Counted from the first letter of the stretch, positions 1 through 9,625 are shown. The stretch is DNA of 64,000 nt from Pantoea sp. 1.19 (GCF_001922585.1 NZ_MRBS01000003.1:360231-424230), one strand, 5' to 3'. Notes: a model not told the origin generated them from the letters alone. Numbers and translations: made by a program.

Positions 1-616
1 GCAGGTTGACCACCTGCGCCTGGATGGATACGTCCAGCGCCGATACGGGTTCATCACAAATAATCAGTTTGGGTTCGAGGATCAGCGCGCGGGCGATACC
101 GATGCGCTGGCACTGACCGCCGGAAAACTCATGAGGATAGCGGTTAATCAGGTTAGGCAGCAGCCCAACCTTCAGCATCATCGCTTTCACCCGATCTTTG
201 ATCTCCTGCCGCGTCATCTGCGGATGGTAGGTCCGCAGCGGCTCGGCGATGATTTCGCCGATGGTCATACGCGGGTTTAGCGAGGCCAGCGGATCCTGGA
301 AGATCATCTGAATGTCACTGCGCGCCGCGCGCCACTCCGCTTCGCTCTGCCCCAGCAGGTCGCGGCCAAGCCAGGCGACTCGCCCTTCCGTAGCCTTGAC
401 CAGCCCAATGATCGCCCGTGCCAGGGTTGACTTACCGCAGCCGGATTCGCCAACCACCCCCAGCGTTTCGCCTTCATACAGTCGCAGACTTACGCCGTCA
501 ACCGCCTTCAGGGTTTTTGGCGGCTGCCAGAACCACTGGCGCCCGTCTTTAATATCAAAATGCACCTTCAGATCGGCGATTTCGAGTAACACGCGTTTTT
601 CTTCGCTGCGGTTCAT
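1..616 (-). CDS. oppF: Oligopeptide ABC transporter ATP-binding protein OppF (3' end outside window)
   Basis: One of the two ATPase subunits that power oligopeptide import through OppBC, acting on the cytoplasmic face of the inner membrane. About 205 N-terminal residues are present (the family is about 334), so the C-terminal third lies beyond the left edge. Visible in order: Walker A (GESGCGKST), Q-loop region (IFQDP), ABC signature (FSGGQCQR) and Walker B (LIICDEP). The ATG overlaps the oppD stop codon as ATGA, the usual sign of translational coupling. The reading frame is open to base 1. Identification is secure; only the missing end is unknown. Confidence 0.96.
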   Translation of the reverse strand, partial: MNRSEEKRVLLEIADLKVHFDIKDGRQWFWQPPKTLKAVDGVSLRLYEGETLGVVGESGCGKSTLARAIIGLVKATEGRVAWLGRDLLGQSEAEWRAARSDIQMIFQDPLASLNPRMTIGEIIAEPLRTYHPQMTRQEIKDRVKAMMLKVGLLPNLINRYPHEFSGGQCQRIGIARALILEPKLIICDEPVSALDVSIQAQVVNL

Positions 617-1614
617 ACCACCTCCTCCACGGGCTTAAAGCAGGCGCGCAGGCGCCCTTCCCCGAACGCCTCAAGCGGCGGCGCGCTGGCGCATATCTCC
701 ATCGCCCAGGGGCAGCGCGGCTGGAAAGGACAGCCAGTTGGCAGGCGCAGCAGGTTGGGTGGATTTCCCGGAATGGTCAGAAGCGACTCCCCTTCGGCGT
801 CCAGTCGCGGCACCGCGTTGATCAACCCCACCGAGTACGGATGCGACGGAGAGTAAAAAACGTCGCGCGCCTGACCGTATTCCATGGTGCGCCCGGCATA
901 CATCACCAGCACTTTGTCACAGATGCCGGCGACGACGCCAAGATCGTGGGTAATCATAATGATGGCGGTGTTAAACTCCCGCTTCAGTTCGTTCAGCAGG
1001 GTCATGATTTGCGCCTGCACCGTCACGTCGAGCGCGGTGGTCGGCTCATCAGCAATCAGCAGCTTTGGCCGGCACAGCAGCGCCATAGCAATCATCACCC
1101 GCTGCCGCATGCCGCCGGAGAACTCATGCGGAAACATCTTCATGCGCTTACGCGCTTCCGGCATTTTCACCGCGTCCAGCATGCGCACCGACTCTTCAAA
1201 TGCCTGCGCTTTGCTCATGCCTTTATGCAGCTGCAGTACTTCCATTAGCTGTTCCCCCACCCGCATGTAGGGATTCAGCGACGTCATGGGATCCTGGAAG
1301 ATCATCGCTATTTGTTCGGCGCGCAGCCGGTTTAGCGCAGCCTCCGGCAGATTCAGGATCGGCTTACCGTTGAACAGCGCCGAACCGTCAATGCGGCCGT
1401 TGCTGGCCAGCAGGCCCATCAGTGCGAAAGCGGTTTGCGATTTGCCCGAGCCGGATTCGCCCACAATACCCAGCGTCTCTCCGGCGCGCAGGCTGAAGTT
1501 GAGATCGTTAACCGCCGTCACGTCGCCGTCCGGGGTACTGAAGGTGACGCGCAGATCGCGCACGTCGAGCAGCGGCGGGTTTTCCGCCGCGCGGGGGATA
1601 TCAGTCTCGCTCAC
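613..1614 (-). CDS. oppD: Oligopeptide ABC transporter ATP-binding protein OppD
   Basis: Second ATPase subunit of the oligopeptide importer, forming a heterodimer with OppF. The 333-residue protein has Walker A (GESGSGKSQ), a Q-loop ([12 protein letters not shown]), the signature FSGGMRQR, Walker B (LLIADEP), an H-loop (ITHDLG), and a C-terminal cysteine-rich segment (CPFQPRCPW ... C ... C) typical of peptide-transporter ATPases, which in relatives binds an iron-sulfur cluster. I chose a GTG start at 1614 because AAGGAG lies six bases upstream; a longer frame opens at 1668 but lacks a ribosome site and would overlap oppC. The length then fits the E. coli protein (337). Ten bases separate it from oppC. 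Confidence 0.96.
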   Translation of the reverse strand: MSETDIPRAAENPPLLDVRDLRVTFSTPDGDVTAVNDLNFSLRAGETLGIVGESGSGKSQTAFALMGLLASNGRIDGSALFNGKPILNLPEAALNRLRAEQIAMIFQDPMTSLNPYMRVGEQLMEVLQLHKGMSKAQAFEESVRMLDAVKMPEARKRMKMFPHEFSGGMRQRVMIAMALLCRPKLLIADEPTTALDVTVQAQIMTLLNELKREFNTAIIMITHDLGVVAGICDKVLVMYAGRTMEYGQARDVFYSPSHPYSVGLINAVPRLDAEGESLLTIPGNPPNLLRLPTGCPFQPRCPWAMEICASAPPLEAFGEGRLRACFKPVEEVV

Positions 1615-1624
1615 AGAGCACTCC

Positions 1625-2533
1625 TTAACGGTCTTTCGGGTCGAGGGCGTCACGCAGGCCATCGCCAATAAAGTTGAAACAGAACAGCGTTACCACCAGA
1701 AACCCGGCCGGGAACAGCAGCAGCCACGGGGATACCTCCATGGAGTTGGCCCCGTCGCTTAACAACGCGCCCCAGCTGCTGAGCGGCTCCTGCGTGCCCA
1801 GTCCGAGGAAACTGAGGAAGGACTCAAACAGAATCATGCTGGGCACCAGCAGTGACGCGTAGACCACCACCACGCCCAGCACGTTAGGCACAATGTGTCG
1901 CAGGACAATTTTCGCGGTAGAAACGCCGCCAACCTGCGCCGCCTCAATAAACTCTTTGCGTTTCAGACTCAGCGTCTGCCCGCGCACGATTCGCGCCATA
2001 TCCAGCCAGGAGACCATGCCGATGGCGACAAATATCAGCAGGATATTTTGTCCAAAAAAGGTTACCAGCAGGATGACGAAAAACATGAATGGAAAGGAGT
2101 TAAGGATCTCCAGCAGGCGCATCATCACCGAGTCGGTCTTGCCGCCAAGGTAGCCCGACAGCGAGCCGTACAGGGTGCCGAGGATCACCGCCACCAGCGC
2201 CGCCGCAATGCCCACCATCAGCGAGATACGCCCACCAATCGCCACGCGGACCAGCAAATCGCGCCCCGAGGAGTCGGTACCAAACCAGTGCCCGGAAGCC
2301 ACGTCCGGCGCGCTGGACATCATCTCCCAGTCGGTATCATCGTAGGTAAATCCCGATAGCATCGGGGCCAGAATCACAAACAGCGCAATCAGCATCAGCA
2401 CCAGCAGGCTGGCGACCGCCGCGCGGTTATGCACAAAGCGGCGTCGCGCGTCTTGCCACAGGCTGCGCCCCTCCACTTCCAGCTTTTCACTGAACTGCTC
2501 CAGAGTCTCGCTGTTCTTTTTACTCAACATCAT
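1625..2533 (-). CDS. oppC: Oligopeptide ABC transporter permease OppC
   Basis: Inner-membrane permease subunit that forms the peptide channel with OppB. The 302 residues match the E. coli length exactly. A hydrophilic N-terminal tail (starting MMLSKKNSE) is followed by a first membrane segment and the binding-protein-dependent permease domain with its EAA loop (EAAQVGGVS), which docks onto OppD/OppF. GTG-ATG-ATG codons occur in a row; the first ATG at 2533 is preferred because GGAG is six bases upstream, whereas the GTG would be only three bases from it. The gene lies in the middle of oppABCDF with short gaps on both sides. Confidence 0.96.
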   Translation of the reverse strand: MMLSKKNSETLEQFSEKLEVEGRSLWQDARRRFVHNRAAVASLLVLMLIALFVILAPMLSGFTYDDTDWEMMSSAPDVASGHWFGTDSSGRDLLVRVAIGGRISLMVGIAAALVAVILGTLYGSLSGYLGGKTDSVMMRLLEILNSFPFMFFVILLVTFFGQNILLIFVAIGMVSWLDMARIVRGQTLSLKRKEFIEAAQVGGVSTAKIVLRHIVPNVLGVVVVYASLLVPSMILFESFLSFLGLGTQEPLSSWGALLSDGANSMEVSPWLLLFPAGFLVVTLFCFNFIGDGLRDALDPKDR

Positions 2534-2545
2534 CACGAACTCCGG

Positions 2546-3466
2546 TTAGTAACGAATTTTAGGATCGATAACGGCGTACAGCACGTCGACGATGGCGTTA
2601 AACAGAATTGTCAGCGCCCCAACCAGTATGGTCAGGCTCAGTACCAGCGAATAATCGCGGTTCAGCGCACCATTGACAAACAGCTGACCAATCCCCGGCA
2701 GGCCGTAAATGGTTTCTATCACCATCGAACCGGTAATGATGCCGACAAACGCCGGGCCGAGATAGGAAAGCACCGGCAGCATCGCCGGCTTCAGCGCATG
2801 GCGAAAAATAATGCGCCGCATCGGCAGGCCTTTTGCCCGCGCGGTGCGAATGAAATTCGAGTGCAAAACTTCAATCATCGAGCCGCGGGTGATACGCGCG
2901 ATGCTGGCAATATAGGCTAACGACAGCGCAACCATCGGTAGCAGCATATATTTCAGCGCTCCACCGTTCCAACCGCCCCCCGGCAGCCATTTCAGGGTGA
3001 TGGCGAAGACCAGCACCAGCAGTGGCGCCACCACAAAGCTGGGGATCACCACGCCGGTCATGGCAATGCCCATCACCGTATAATCCCATTTGGTATTTTG
3101 CTTGAGTGCGGCGATCACGCCGGCACCGACGCCAAAAATCAGCGCCATCAAAAACGCCGCGGCGCCCAGTTTCGCCGATACCGGAAAGGATCCGGCGAGC
3201 AGATCGTTAACCGAATAATCTTTATATTTAAACGAAGGACCGAAATCGCCGTGACCCAGCTGAATCAGATAGTTCACATACTGTTTCCACATCGGGTCAT
3301 TGAGATGGTATTTCGCTTCAATATTGGCCATCACTTCCGGCGTAAGCGCGCGCTCGCCGGTGAACGGACTGCCGGGTGCCAGTCGCATCATAAAAAAGGA
3401 GATGGTTATCAAGATAAACAGCGTGGGGATAGCTTCAAGAAAGCGACGCAGAATAAATTTTAACAT
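2546..3466 (-). CDS. oppB: Oligopeptide ABC transporter permease OppB
   Basis: Second permease of the oligopeptide importer. The 306 residues equal the E. coli length. It begins with an N-terminal membrane helix (MLKFILRRFLEAIPTLF), followed by a periplasmic stretch and five further helices, with the coupling-helix motif RTARAKGLP. It ends VIDPKIRY like its homologues. The gene is 81 bases downstream of oppA, and the gap holds two tandem hairpins that probably lower readthrough from the highly expressed binding-protein gene into the membrane-component genes. Confidence 0.96.
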   Translation of the reverse strand: MLKFILRRFLEAIPTLFILITISFFMMRLAPGSPFTGERALTPEVMANIEAKYHLNDPMWKQYVNYLIQLGHGDFGPSFKYKDYSVNDLLAGSFPVSAKLGAAAFLMALIFGVGAGVIAALKQNTKWDYTVMGIAMTGVVIPSFVVAPLLVLVFAITLKWLPGGGWNGGALKYMLLPMVALSLAYIASIARITRGSMIEVLHSNFIRTARAKGLPMRRIIFRHALKPAMLPVLSYLGPAFVGIITGSMVIETIYGLPGIGQLFVNGALNRDYSLVLSLTILVGALTILFNAIVDVLYAVIDPKIRY

Positions 3467-3484
3467 TGCCCATACCTGCTGGCG

Positions 3485-3508
3485 GGATCGTCACCGCAGT
3501 AACGATCC
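3485..3508 (-). terminator. Second hairpin in the oppA-oppB gap
   Basis: Perfect 7-base arms (GGATCGT / ACGATCC) with a 10-base loop. No U-tract follows, so it may act as an mRNA-stabilising or attenuating structure rather than a full terminator. Confidence 0.5.
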
Positions 3509-3522
3509 GGTTGCTTCAAAAC

Positions 3523-3540
3523 GGGCAGCCTTCACTGCCC
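3523..3540 (-). terminator. Attenuator-like hairpin after oppA
   Basis: Arms GGGCAG / CTGCCC with a 6-base loop, followed on the minus strand by GTTTTG. It starts eight bases after the oppA stop. It fits a partial terminator or 3'-end stabiliser that would keep OppA in excess over the membrane complex. Confidence 0.6.
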
Positions 3541-3547
3541 GATACGC

Positions 3548-5185
3548 TTAGTGTTTGATGATATACAGATCTTTATCATGGCTGTTATCCAGCGGATCTT
3601 TTCCGGTATATCCCCCCACGTACGGCTTCACCAGGCGCAGGTTCTTATAGTAATAGACCGGCACAATGGCGGAGTCGTTATCGAGAACCTTCTCTGCTTC
3701 AGCATACACTTTGGCCCGTTCGGACTCATCTGGCGTCTTCAGCGCTTTCTCCAGCAGCTGATCAAACGCGGCGCTCTTATAGTGCGAAGTATTGTTACTG
3801 CTGTCCGACAGCATGGTATTCAGGAAACTGGTCGGTTCGTTGTAATCCGCACACCAGCCGGCGCGCGCCACGTCGAAATTACCCTGGTGGCGGGTATCGA
3901 GGAAGGTTTTCCACTCCTGGTTTTCCAGCTTGACGTTGACTCCGAGGTTTTTCTTCCAGATCGACGCGGTCGCGATGGCCAGCTTCTTATGCAGATCCGA
4001 GGTGTTGTACAGCAGATCCAGCGTCAGCGGCTTTTCGGCGGTAAACCCGGCTTCCGCCAGCAATTTTTTCGCTTCGGCGTTGCGTTTTTCCTGTGACCAG
4101 CTAATCCACTCCGGCGGCGTCAAATCGATGCCATCGGTAAACGGCGGCGTATAGCTCCAGGCAGGGTCTTCATCCTGCGCTTTCACCTTTTTAACAATAA
4201 TGTCGCGATCCAGTCCCAGCTTCAGCGCAGCGCGCACGCGCGGGTCGTTAAACGGCGGCTTCTGATTATTGATTTCATAGTAATAGGTGCAGAGATAGGG
4301 GTCCGCGTGAATTTCCTGCGGGATATCTTTTTTCAGCTTTTGGTACAGCTCAATCGGTAAGTAGTTATAGGTAATGTCGCTGCCGCCGCTGCGATAGCGG
4401 TTGACATCGGTCACTTCCGAAGTGATCGGCAGGAAGGTCACTTTATTCAGGATGGTATTCGCGTTGTCCCAGTATTGCGGGTTACGTTCAACAACAATAC
4501 GCTCATTGACCACCCACTCTTTCAGCTTAAACGCGCCATTGCCAACGAAATTCTCCGGCTGCGTCCACTTCTCGCCAAACTTCTCTACCGCCGGTTTATA
4601 GACCGGTGACATGGAGGGATGGATCAGCAGCTTGTAGAAATAGGGAACCGACTCGCTGAGGGTCACTTCCAGCGTATGATCGTCAACGGCTTTGACGCCA
4701 AGCGTGTCCGGTGATTTTTTACCGGCAATAATGTCATCCACATTCAGCAGGTGACCGTACTGCAAATAACTGGCGTAGGGCGATGCGGTTTTGGGATCGG
4801 CCAGTCGGCGCCAGCTGTAGACAAAATCTTCGGCGGTAACCGGTTCACCGTTAGACCATTTCGCCCCTTTACGCAGGTGGAACGTCCACACTTTCCCGTC
4901 TTTGTTTTCCCACTTTTCCGCTACGCCCGGCAGCAGTTTGCCATCGGCGTCGTTGATGATTAAGCCTTCCAGCACATCGCGGTTAACGTTAGATTCCGGG
5001 ACGCCTTCGATTTTATGTGGGTCAAGCGATTGCAATTCTGCTCCGTTGCCCCTTACCAGCTCCTGCTTTTCAGCCAGCTGTACGCCAGCCGGCACCTTCG
5101 CCGCCAGCGCCTGCTGCATGCTCAGTGCCGCAATCGCCGTTGCTACCGCGAGCGCCAGATGCTTTTTCATCGTGATGTTGGTCAT
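3548..5185 (-). CDS. oppA: Periplasmic oligopeptide-binding protein OppA
   Basis: Periplasmic receptor that captures peptides and delivers them to OppBCDF. The 545-residue precursor begins with a Sec signal peptide (MTNITMKKH, hydrophobic core, cleavage expected after LALA or QALA near residue 27), followed by the solute-binding protein family 5 fold; family landmarks such as DPHKIEGVPESN and FDVARAGWCADYNEP are clear. The ATG at 5185 has GGGAG five bases upstream; an in-frame GTG at 5197 would add four residues but is poorly placed. It is the first gene of the opp operon, with a long upstream non-coding region. I did not see a clear GcvB-type CACAACA target near the start codon. Confidence 0.96.
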   Translation of the reverse strand: MTNITMKKHLALAVATAIAALSMQQALAAKVPAGVQLAEKQELVRGNGAELQSLDPHKIEGVPESNVNRDVLEGLIINDADGKLLPGVAEKWENKDGKVWTFHLRKGAKWSNGEPVTAEDFVYSWRRLADPKTASPYASYLQYGHLLNVDDIIAGKKSPDTLGVKAVDDHTLEVTLSESVPYFYKLLIHPSMSPVYKPAVEKFGEKWTQPENFVGNGAFKLKEWVVNERIVVERNPQYWDNANTILNKVTFLPITSEVTDVNRYRSGGSDITYNYLPIELYQKLKKDIPQEIHADPYLCTYYYEINNQKPPFNDPRVRAALKLGLDRDIIVKKVKAQDEDPAWSYTPPFTDGIDLTPPEWISWSQEKRNAEAKKLLAEAGFTAEKPLTLDLLYNTSDLHKKLAIATASIWKKNLGVNVKLENQEWKTFLDTRHQGNFDVARAGWCADYNEPTSFLNTMLSDSSNNTSHYKSAAFDQLLEKALKTPDESERAKVYAEAEKVLDNDSAIVPVYYYKNLRLVKPYVGGYTGKDPLDNSHDKDLYIIKH

Positions 5186-5686
5186 GTTTACTCCCACTTT
5201 TTATTATTACGACTGTCACTGGGACCGTCGCCCTCCCCTTGACGGGGTAAGCATTGCCCCGCCGGAACGCAACGGATGCTTGCTTATTTGTCTGCCACCT
5301 TGCCAGCGGTAGCCCGCGCCAACCACGCTGCCGCCCCTGTGTAAGGCAAAAAGCGTGCCTTTTTTAAGATCTGTTTCGCCATGCTGTCTGGCACGTTATC
5401 AAAGAGCGTTTCAAGGCGCCAAAACTTCATGACAAAAATGTTAACTGATTCTCTTTTATCACGCTCCGCGGTGTAAGGAAAGGTAAACTTTCGACATAAA
5501 AAATAAGATAACATGATGATTTATTATAATTATTTCTACTATTTTTCTGGCGTTAACGTTTCAGGGATGGTTGAACGGGTTCATTTTACGCCGTCGGGAA
5601 AAATGGCAGGAATGCCGCAGCTAATCATGCAATCAAAGAAAAAGGTAGGGAAAAAACATCTGTGATGGGATGATGGCCGGAAAATA

Positions 5687-5708
5687 TTTTGTGATAAATT
5701 TCACAAAA
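5687..5708. promoter_or_regulatory. Candidate CRP-cAMP binding site
   Basis: Both half-sites match the CRP consensus exactly (TGTGA, six bases, TCACA), and the arms extend to perfect 8-base inverted repeats TTTTGTGA / TCACAAAA. It lies about 500 bases upstream of the oppA start codon and 157 bases past the ychE start-distal end (ychE runs away from it to the right). No promoter with a good -10 was found at the spacing typical of class I or II sites. Confidence 0.6.
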
Positions 5709-5817
5709 TCAGGTGCCGCAGGCCGCGGCAGCAATCCTGAGTAGTCAAATTACTGTGCTGGCCAACATTATTAGCAACATCACTGACTGCACCACAATGA
5801 AGCAGGCGCACAGCCGC

Positions 5818-5838
5818 GGCGCCCCAACGCGGGGCGCC
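5818..5838 (-). terminator. Hairpin downstream of ychE
   Basis: Arms GGCGCCCC / GGGGCGCC around a 5-base loop, 45 bases after the ychE stop. There is no U-tract, so termination strength is uncertain. Confidence 0.4.
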
Positions 5839-5882
5839 CAACGGTTTAAGCGCAATATAACATCGGAATGGCGGTCAACAGA

Positions 5883-6530
5883 CTACCCCACCAGTCCTGG
5901 AAACAGGGCCTTAACGCCGGTGACGACAAATTCGATCCCCAACGCCATCAGCAGCAGGCCCATAATACGCGTCACGACGTTAATACCGGTCTGCCCGAGA
6001 ATACGCACCATCAGCGGGGCCGCGCGAAACAGCAGCCAGCAGCAGAAAGCAAACAACGCAATCGCCACGCTGAAGCCCAGCAGGTTTTGCCAACTGTGGT
6101 AGCGCGTACTCCAGACGATCGTCGAACTGATGGCACCCGGTCCCGCCATGAGCGGCAGCGCCAGCGGTACGACGGCAATGCTTTCGCGAATGGCAGTTTC
6201 CGTTTTTTCCTGTTTGTTCTGCTTATCTTCCCCCAATTTACCGCTGATCATTGACATAGCAATGGTCACGACCAGAATGCCGCCGGCAATCCGGAACGAA
6301 TCAATGGAGATGCCGAACAGGCGCAAGATAGCGTCGCCGAGAAACAGCGAGCTCCACAATATGACCGCCACTGCCGTATTGGCCGTCAGATTGGTGCGGT
6401 GGCGTTCGGCCGCCGCCTGGTAGCTGGTCATGCTGATAAACACCGGAATAATCCCGATGGGATTGACCAGCGCGAACAGACCAACAAAGAATTTAATGTA
6501 GCCGGAGAAATCTAAAATGGCCGGGTTCAC
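5883..6530 (-). CDS. ychE: MarC-family inner-membrane protein YchE
   Basis: A six-helix membrane protein of the MarC (UPF0056) family. Its function is unknown; the early link of the family to antibiotic resistance was not upheld. The GTG start at 6530 follows AGGA by six bases and gives 215 residues, the same as E. coli YchE; the frame is open further upstream to 6599 but without a ribosome site. Hydrophobic segments cover almost the whole protein, with the conserved NPIGIIPVF near residue 20 and a loop GKLGEDKQNKQEK mid-protein. It sits between oppA and divergent adhE, as in E. coli. Confidence 0.93.
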   Translation of the reverse strand: MNPAILDFSGYIKFFVGLFALVNPIGIIPVFISMTSYQAAAERHRTNLTANTAVAVILWSSLFLGDAILRLFGISIDSFRIAGGILVVTIAMSMISGKLGEDKQNKQEKTETAIRESIAVVPLALPLMAGPGAISSTIVWSTRYHSWQNLLGFSVAIALFAFCCWLLFRAAPLMVRILGQTGINVVTRIMGLLLMALGIEFVVTGVKALFPGLVG

Positions 6531-6940
6531 GTCATGTCCTGATGGGGGGGATTTCTGGCGGCTAATGTAATCAAAAAAGGCCGGCGACACCAGTAGCAAG
6601 CAGTCAGATTACGCCGCCCCGACGCTTTTTTTTCGCACGCTACGCTACTCCTGCCGCATTCTGTAGCGTAAGCCCCTGCCTGCCTGCGTCAGACGGCAAT
6701 ATTCTCCGCCACGGCCAGAGCTGAATGGTGTCAGCTTTCTGCTTGTTTGATCCAGATCAGCATCCCCCGGGATGGCCAGGCGTACGCTGCAATCAGCTAC
6801 CGGAAGCGCCGCCTCAGGCGGTGAAACGCTTTCAGTAAGCTGCGCCGAACGGCCGGGCGAGCCTTCCGCCCTTCCTGTGTTTGGCCGGTGTCCAGCGGGC
6901 ACGCTTACTTAAAGAGTTTAACTTCCATCAGGAGCGTATT
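6531..6940. other. ychE-adhE divergent intergenic region (410 bp)
   Basis: Carries the divergent promoters of ychE and adhE and probably a long adhE leader, as is known for E. coli adhE. The only protein-binding site I can point to is an FNR-like dyad at 6747-6760. A T-run (TTTTTTTT near 6627-6634) follows a GC-rich stretch but I see no good stem. No gene is supported. Confidence 0.5.
6747..6760. promoter_or_regulatory. Candidate FNR-type box upstream of adhE
   Basis: TTGAT-CCAG-ATCAG matches the FNR consensus TTGAT-N4-ATCAA at nine of ten positions. It is 181 bases before the adhE ATG. Anaerobic induction of adhE makes the placement sensible, but direct FNR control is not shown by the sequence. 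Confidence 0.4.
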
Positions 6941-9610
6941 ATGGCCGTGACTACCGTTGCTGAACTTGACGCGATGATTGAACGCGTGAAGCAAGCCCAA
7001 CGCCTCTTCGCTAACTACAGCCAACAGCAGGTTGACGCGATTTTTCGCGCCGCGGCGCTGGCGGCTGCCGACGCCCGCATTCCGCTGGCGCGTATGGCCG
7101 TCGCGGAGACCGGCATGGGGATCATGGAGGACAAAGTGATTAAAAATCACTTTGCTTCGGAATATATTTACAACGCCTATAAGGATGAAAAAACCTGCGG
7201 TGAGCTGGCCCGCGATGAGACCTTCGGCACGCTGACGATCGCTGAGCCGGTCGGCCTGATCTGCGGCATCGTCCCCACGACTAACCCCACCTCCACCGCT
7301 ATCTTCAAAGCGTTAATCAGTTTGAAGACCCGTAATGGCATTATTTTCTCCCCCCACCCCCGTGCGAAAGATGCCACCAACCGTGCAGCTGAGATTGTGC
7401 TGCAGGCGGCCGTTGCCGCCGGTGCTCCGGAGGGCATTATCGGCTGGATTGACGCCCCCAGCGTGGCGTTATCGACCCATCTGATGCACCACCCCGATAT
7501 CAACCTGATCCTCGCCACCGGCGGTCCCGGTATGGTAAAAGCCGCCTACAGCTCCGGTAAACCGGCGATCGGCGTAGGCGCTGGCAATACGCCGGTGGTG
7601 ATTGACGAGACCGCTGACATCAAGCGGGCGGTAGCCTCGATTCTGATGTCGAAAACCTTTGATAACGGTGTAATTTGCGCCTCCGAGCAGTCGGTTGTGG
7701 TGGTGGATGCCGTTTATGAGCAGGTCCGGGAGCGGTTTGCCAGCCACGGCGGCTATTTACTGAAAGGTAAAGCCCTGCGCGCGGTTCAGGATCTGATCCT
7801 CAAAGACGGCGCGTTGAATGCGGACATCGTCGGGCAGTCGGCGGTGAGCATTGCTGAGCGGGCCGGCATTACCGTGCCATCCGGCACCAAAATTCTGATC
7901 GGTGAAGTCAGCGCGATCGATCCCTCAGAACCGTTTGCACATGAGAAGCTGTCGCCGACGCTGGCTATGTATCGCGCCGTAGATTTTGAGGACGCGCTGG
8001 CGAAAGCGGAACAGCTGGTAGCCATGGGCGGCATTGGCCATACCTCCTGCCTGTATACCGATCAGGATAATCAGCCAGCGCGCATCGCCCGCTTTGGCGA
8101 AAAGATGAAAACCGCGCGCATCTTGATCAACACACCGGCCTCTCAGGGCGGCATTGGCGATCTTTACAACTTTAAGCTGGCACCGTCGCTGACGCTGGGC
8201 TGCGGTTCGTGGGGCGGCAACTCGATTTCCGAAAACGTCGGACCCAAGCACCTGATCAATACCAAAACCGTGGCTAAGCGAGCTGAGAATATGCTGTGGC
8301 ACAAATTACCCAAGTCAATTTATTTCCGCCGGGGTTCACTGCCCGTGGCGCTGGAGGAGGTGGCAACCGACGGCGCCACCCGCGCGTTTATCGTAACTGA
8401 CCGCTATCTGTTTAATCACGGTTACGTCGATCAAGTGATCAGCGTGCTTTCCGCGCACGGGGTGGAGACCGATGTCTTTTATGACGTCGAGGCCGATCCT
8501 ACCCTCAGCATGGTGCGCAAAGGCGCGGCGCAAATGCAGACCTTTAAACCGGATGTGATTATTGCCCTCGGCGGAGGATCACCGATGGACGCGGCCAAAA
8601 TTATGTGGGTTATGTACGAGCACCCCGATACCCATTTTGAAGAGCTGGCGCTGCGCTTCATGGATATCCGCAAGCGCATTCATCGGTTTCCCAAAATGGG
8701 GGTAAAAGCGCGGCTGGTGGCGATCACGACCACCTCCGGTACCGGCTCTGAGGTCACGCCGTTTGCGGTGGTGACCGACGATGCCACCGGGCAGAAATAT
8801 CCGCTGGCCGATTACGCGTTGACGCCCGACATGGCCATCGTAGACGCCAATCTGGTGATGGACATGCCTAAATCCCTCTGCGCCTTTGGCGGTCTGGATG
8901 CCGTGACTCACGCGCTGGAAGCCTACGTCTCGGTGCTGGCCAATGAGTTTTCTGACGGTCAGGCGCTGCAGGCGCTGAAACTGCTGAAAGCCTGGCTGCC
9001 GGCCAGCTACCATGAGGGCGCGCGCAATCCCCTGGCAAGGGAGCGGGTGCACAGTGCCGCCACCCTGGCCGGTATCGCTTTTGCTAACGCCTTCCTCGGC
9101 GTCTGCCACTCTATGGCGCACAAGCTGGGCTCGGAGTTTCATATCCCTCACGGACTGGCTAACGCCCTGCTGATTTGCAACGTGATTCGCTACAATGCCA
9201 CCGACAATCCCACCAAGCAGACGGCCTTTAGCCAGTATGACCGTCCGCAGGCGCGGCGGCGCTACGCGGAAATTGCCGATCACCTGCAGTTAACCACCGC
9301 GGGGGATCGCACCGGCGATAAAATTGCCCGCTTGCTGGCCTGGCTGGACGAATTGAAACAGTCACTGGGCATCCCGGCCTCGCTGCGGGAAGCCGGCGTG
9401 CAGGAAGCGGACTTCCTCGCGCGGGTTGACCGCCTGGCAGAAGACGCTTTTGACGATCAGTGCACCGGCGCCAACCCGCGCTATCCGCTGATAGCCGAAC
9501 TCAGGCAGATTTTGCTGGATACCTTTTATGGCCGCGCCTATCGCGAAATCAGCGAGGAGGCAGACGCGCAGGCGGTTGTTTCGCTCCCCACCAAACAGCG
9601 CCAGCGTTAA
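6941..9610 (+). CDS. adhE: Bifunctional aldehyde-alcohol dehydrogenase AdhE
   Basis: Fermentative enzyme that reduces acetyl-CoA to acetaldehyde and then ethanol, regenerating NAD+; homologues assemble into cytoplasmic spirosomes. The 889 residues have an N-terminal CoA-acylating aldehyde dehydrogenase domain with catalytic Cys246 (in GVICASEQS) and, after a linker near residue 445, an iron-dependent alcohol dehydrogenase domain with the NAD-binding GGGSPMDAAK and the metal-binding histidine region (GVCHSMAHKLGSEFHIPHG). The ATG at 6941 has CAGGAG six bases upstream; an upstream in-frame ATG at 6881 lacks one. The C-terminal tail is shorter and less lysine-rich than in E. coli (891 residues). 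Confidence 0.97.
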   Translation: MAVTTVAELDAMIERVKQAQRLFANYSQQQVDAIFRAAALAAADARIPLARMAVAETGMGIMEDKVIKNHFASEYIYNAYKDEKTCGELARDETFGTLTIAEPVGLICGIVPTTNPTSTAIFKALISLKTRNGIIFSPHPRAKDATNRAAEIVLQAAVAAGAPEGIIGWIDAPSVALSTHLMHHPDINLILATGGPGMVKAAYSSGKPAIGVGAGNTPVVIDETADIKRAVASILMSKTFDNGVICASEQSVVVVDAVYEQVRERFASHGGYLLKGKALRAVQDLILKDGALNADIVGQSAVSIAERAGITVPSGTKILIGEVSAIDPSEPFAHEKLSPTLAMYRAVDFEDALAKAEQLVAMGGIGHTSCLYTDQDNQPARIARFGEKMKTARILINTPASQGGIGDLYNFKLAPSLTLGCGSWGGNSISENVGPKHLINTKTVAKRAENMLWHKLPKSIYFRRGSLPVALEEVATDGATRAFIVTDRYLFNHGYVDQVISVLSAHGVETDVFYDVEADPTLSMVRKGAAQMQTFKPDVIIALGGGSPMDAAKIMWVMYEHPDTHFEELALRFMDIRKRIHRFPKMGVKARLVAITTTSGTGSEVTPFAVVTDDATGQKYPLADYALTPDMAIVDANLVMDMPKSLCAFGGLDAVTHALEAYVSVLANEFSDGQALQALKLLKAWLPASYHEGARNPLARERVHSAATLAGIAFANAFLGVCHSMAHKLGSEFHIPHGLANALLICNVIRYNATDNPTKQTAFSQYDRPQARRRYAEIADHLQLTTAGDRTGDKIARLLAWLDELKQSLGIPASLREAGVQEADFLARVDRLAEDAFDDQCTGANPRYPLIAELRQILLDTFYGRAYREISEEADAQAVVSLPTKQRQR

Positions 9611-9625
9611 GCGTGGCGTGAATGC

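Larger units (their letters stand above)
5186..5882. other. Non-coding region between oppA and ychE (697 bp)
   Basis: Contains no convincing gene. It holds the presumed oppA promoter and leader, an AT-rich patch around 5510-5550, a CRP-type palindrome (5687-5708), and small hairpins at 5714-5730 (TGCCGC/GCGGCA) and 5818-5838. The 76-codon frame on the minus strand (5284-5514) has no ribosome site and no family resemblance. The size leaves room for a small RNA or a very long oppA leader. Confidence 0.6.

Noticed and set aside
5186-5230. GcvB small-RNA target in the oppA leader
   Set aside because: Expected from E. coli and Salmonella, but no CACAACA-like stretch is present near the start codon.
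5284-5514. 76-codon minus-strand frame upstream of oppA
   Set aside because: No ribosome site, no family resemblance, lies in the presumed oppA leader.
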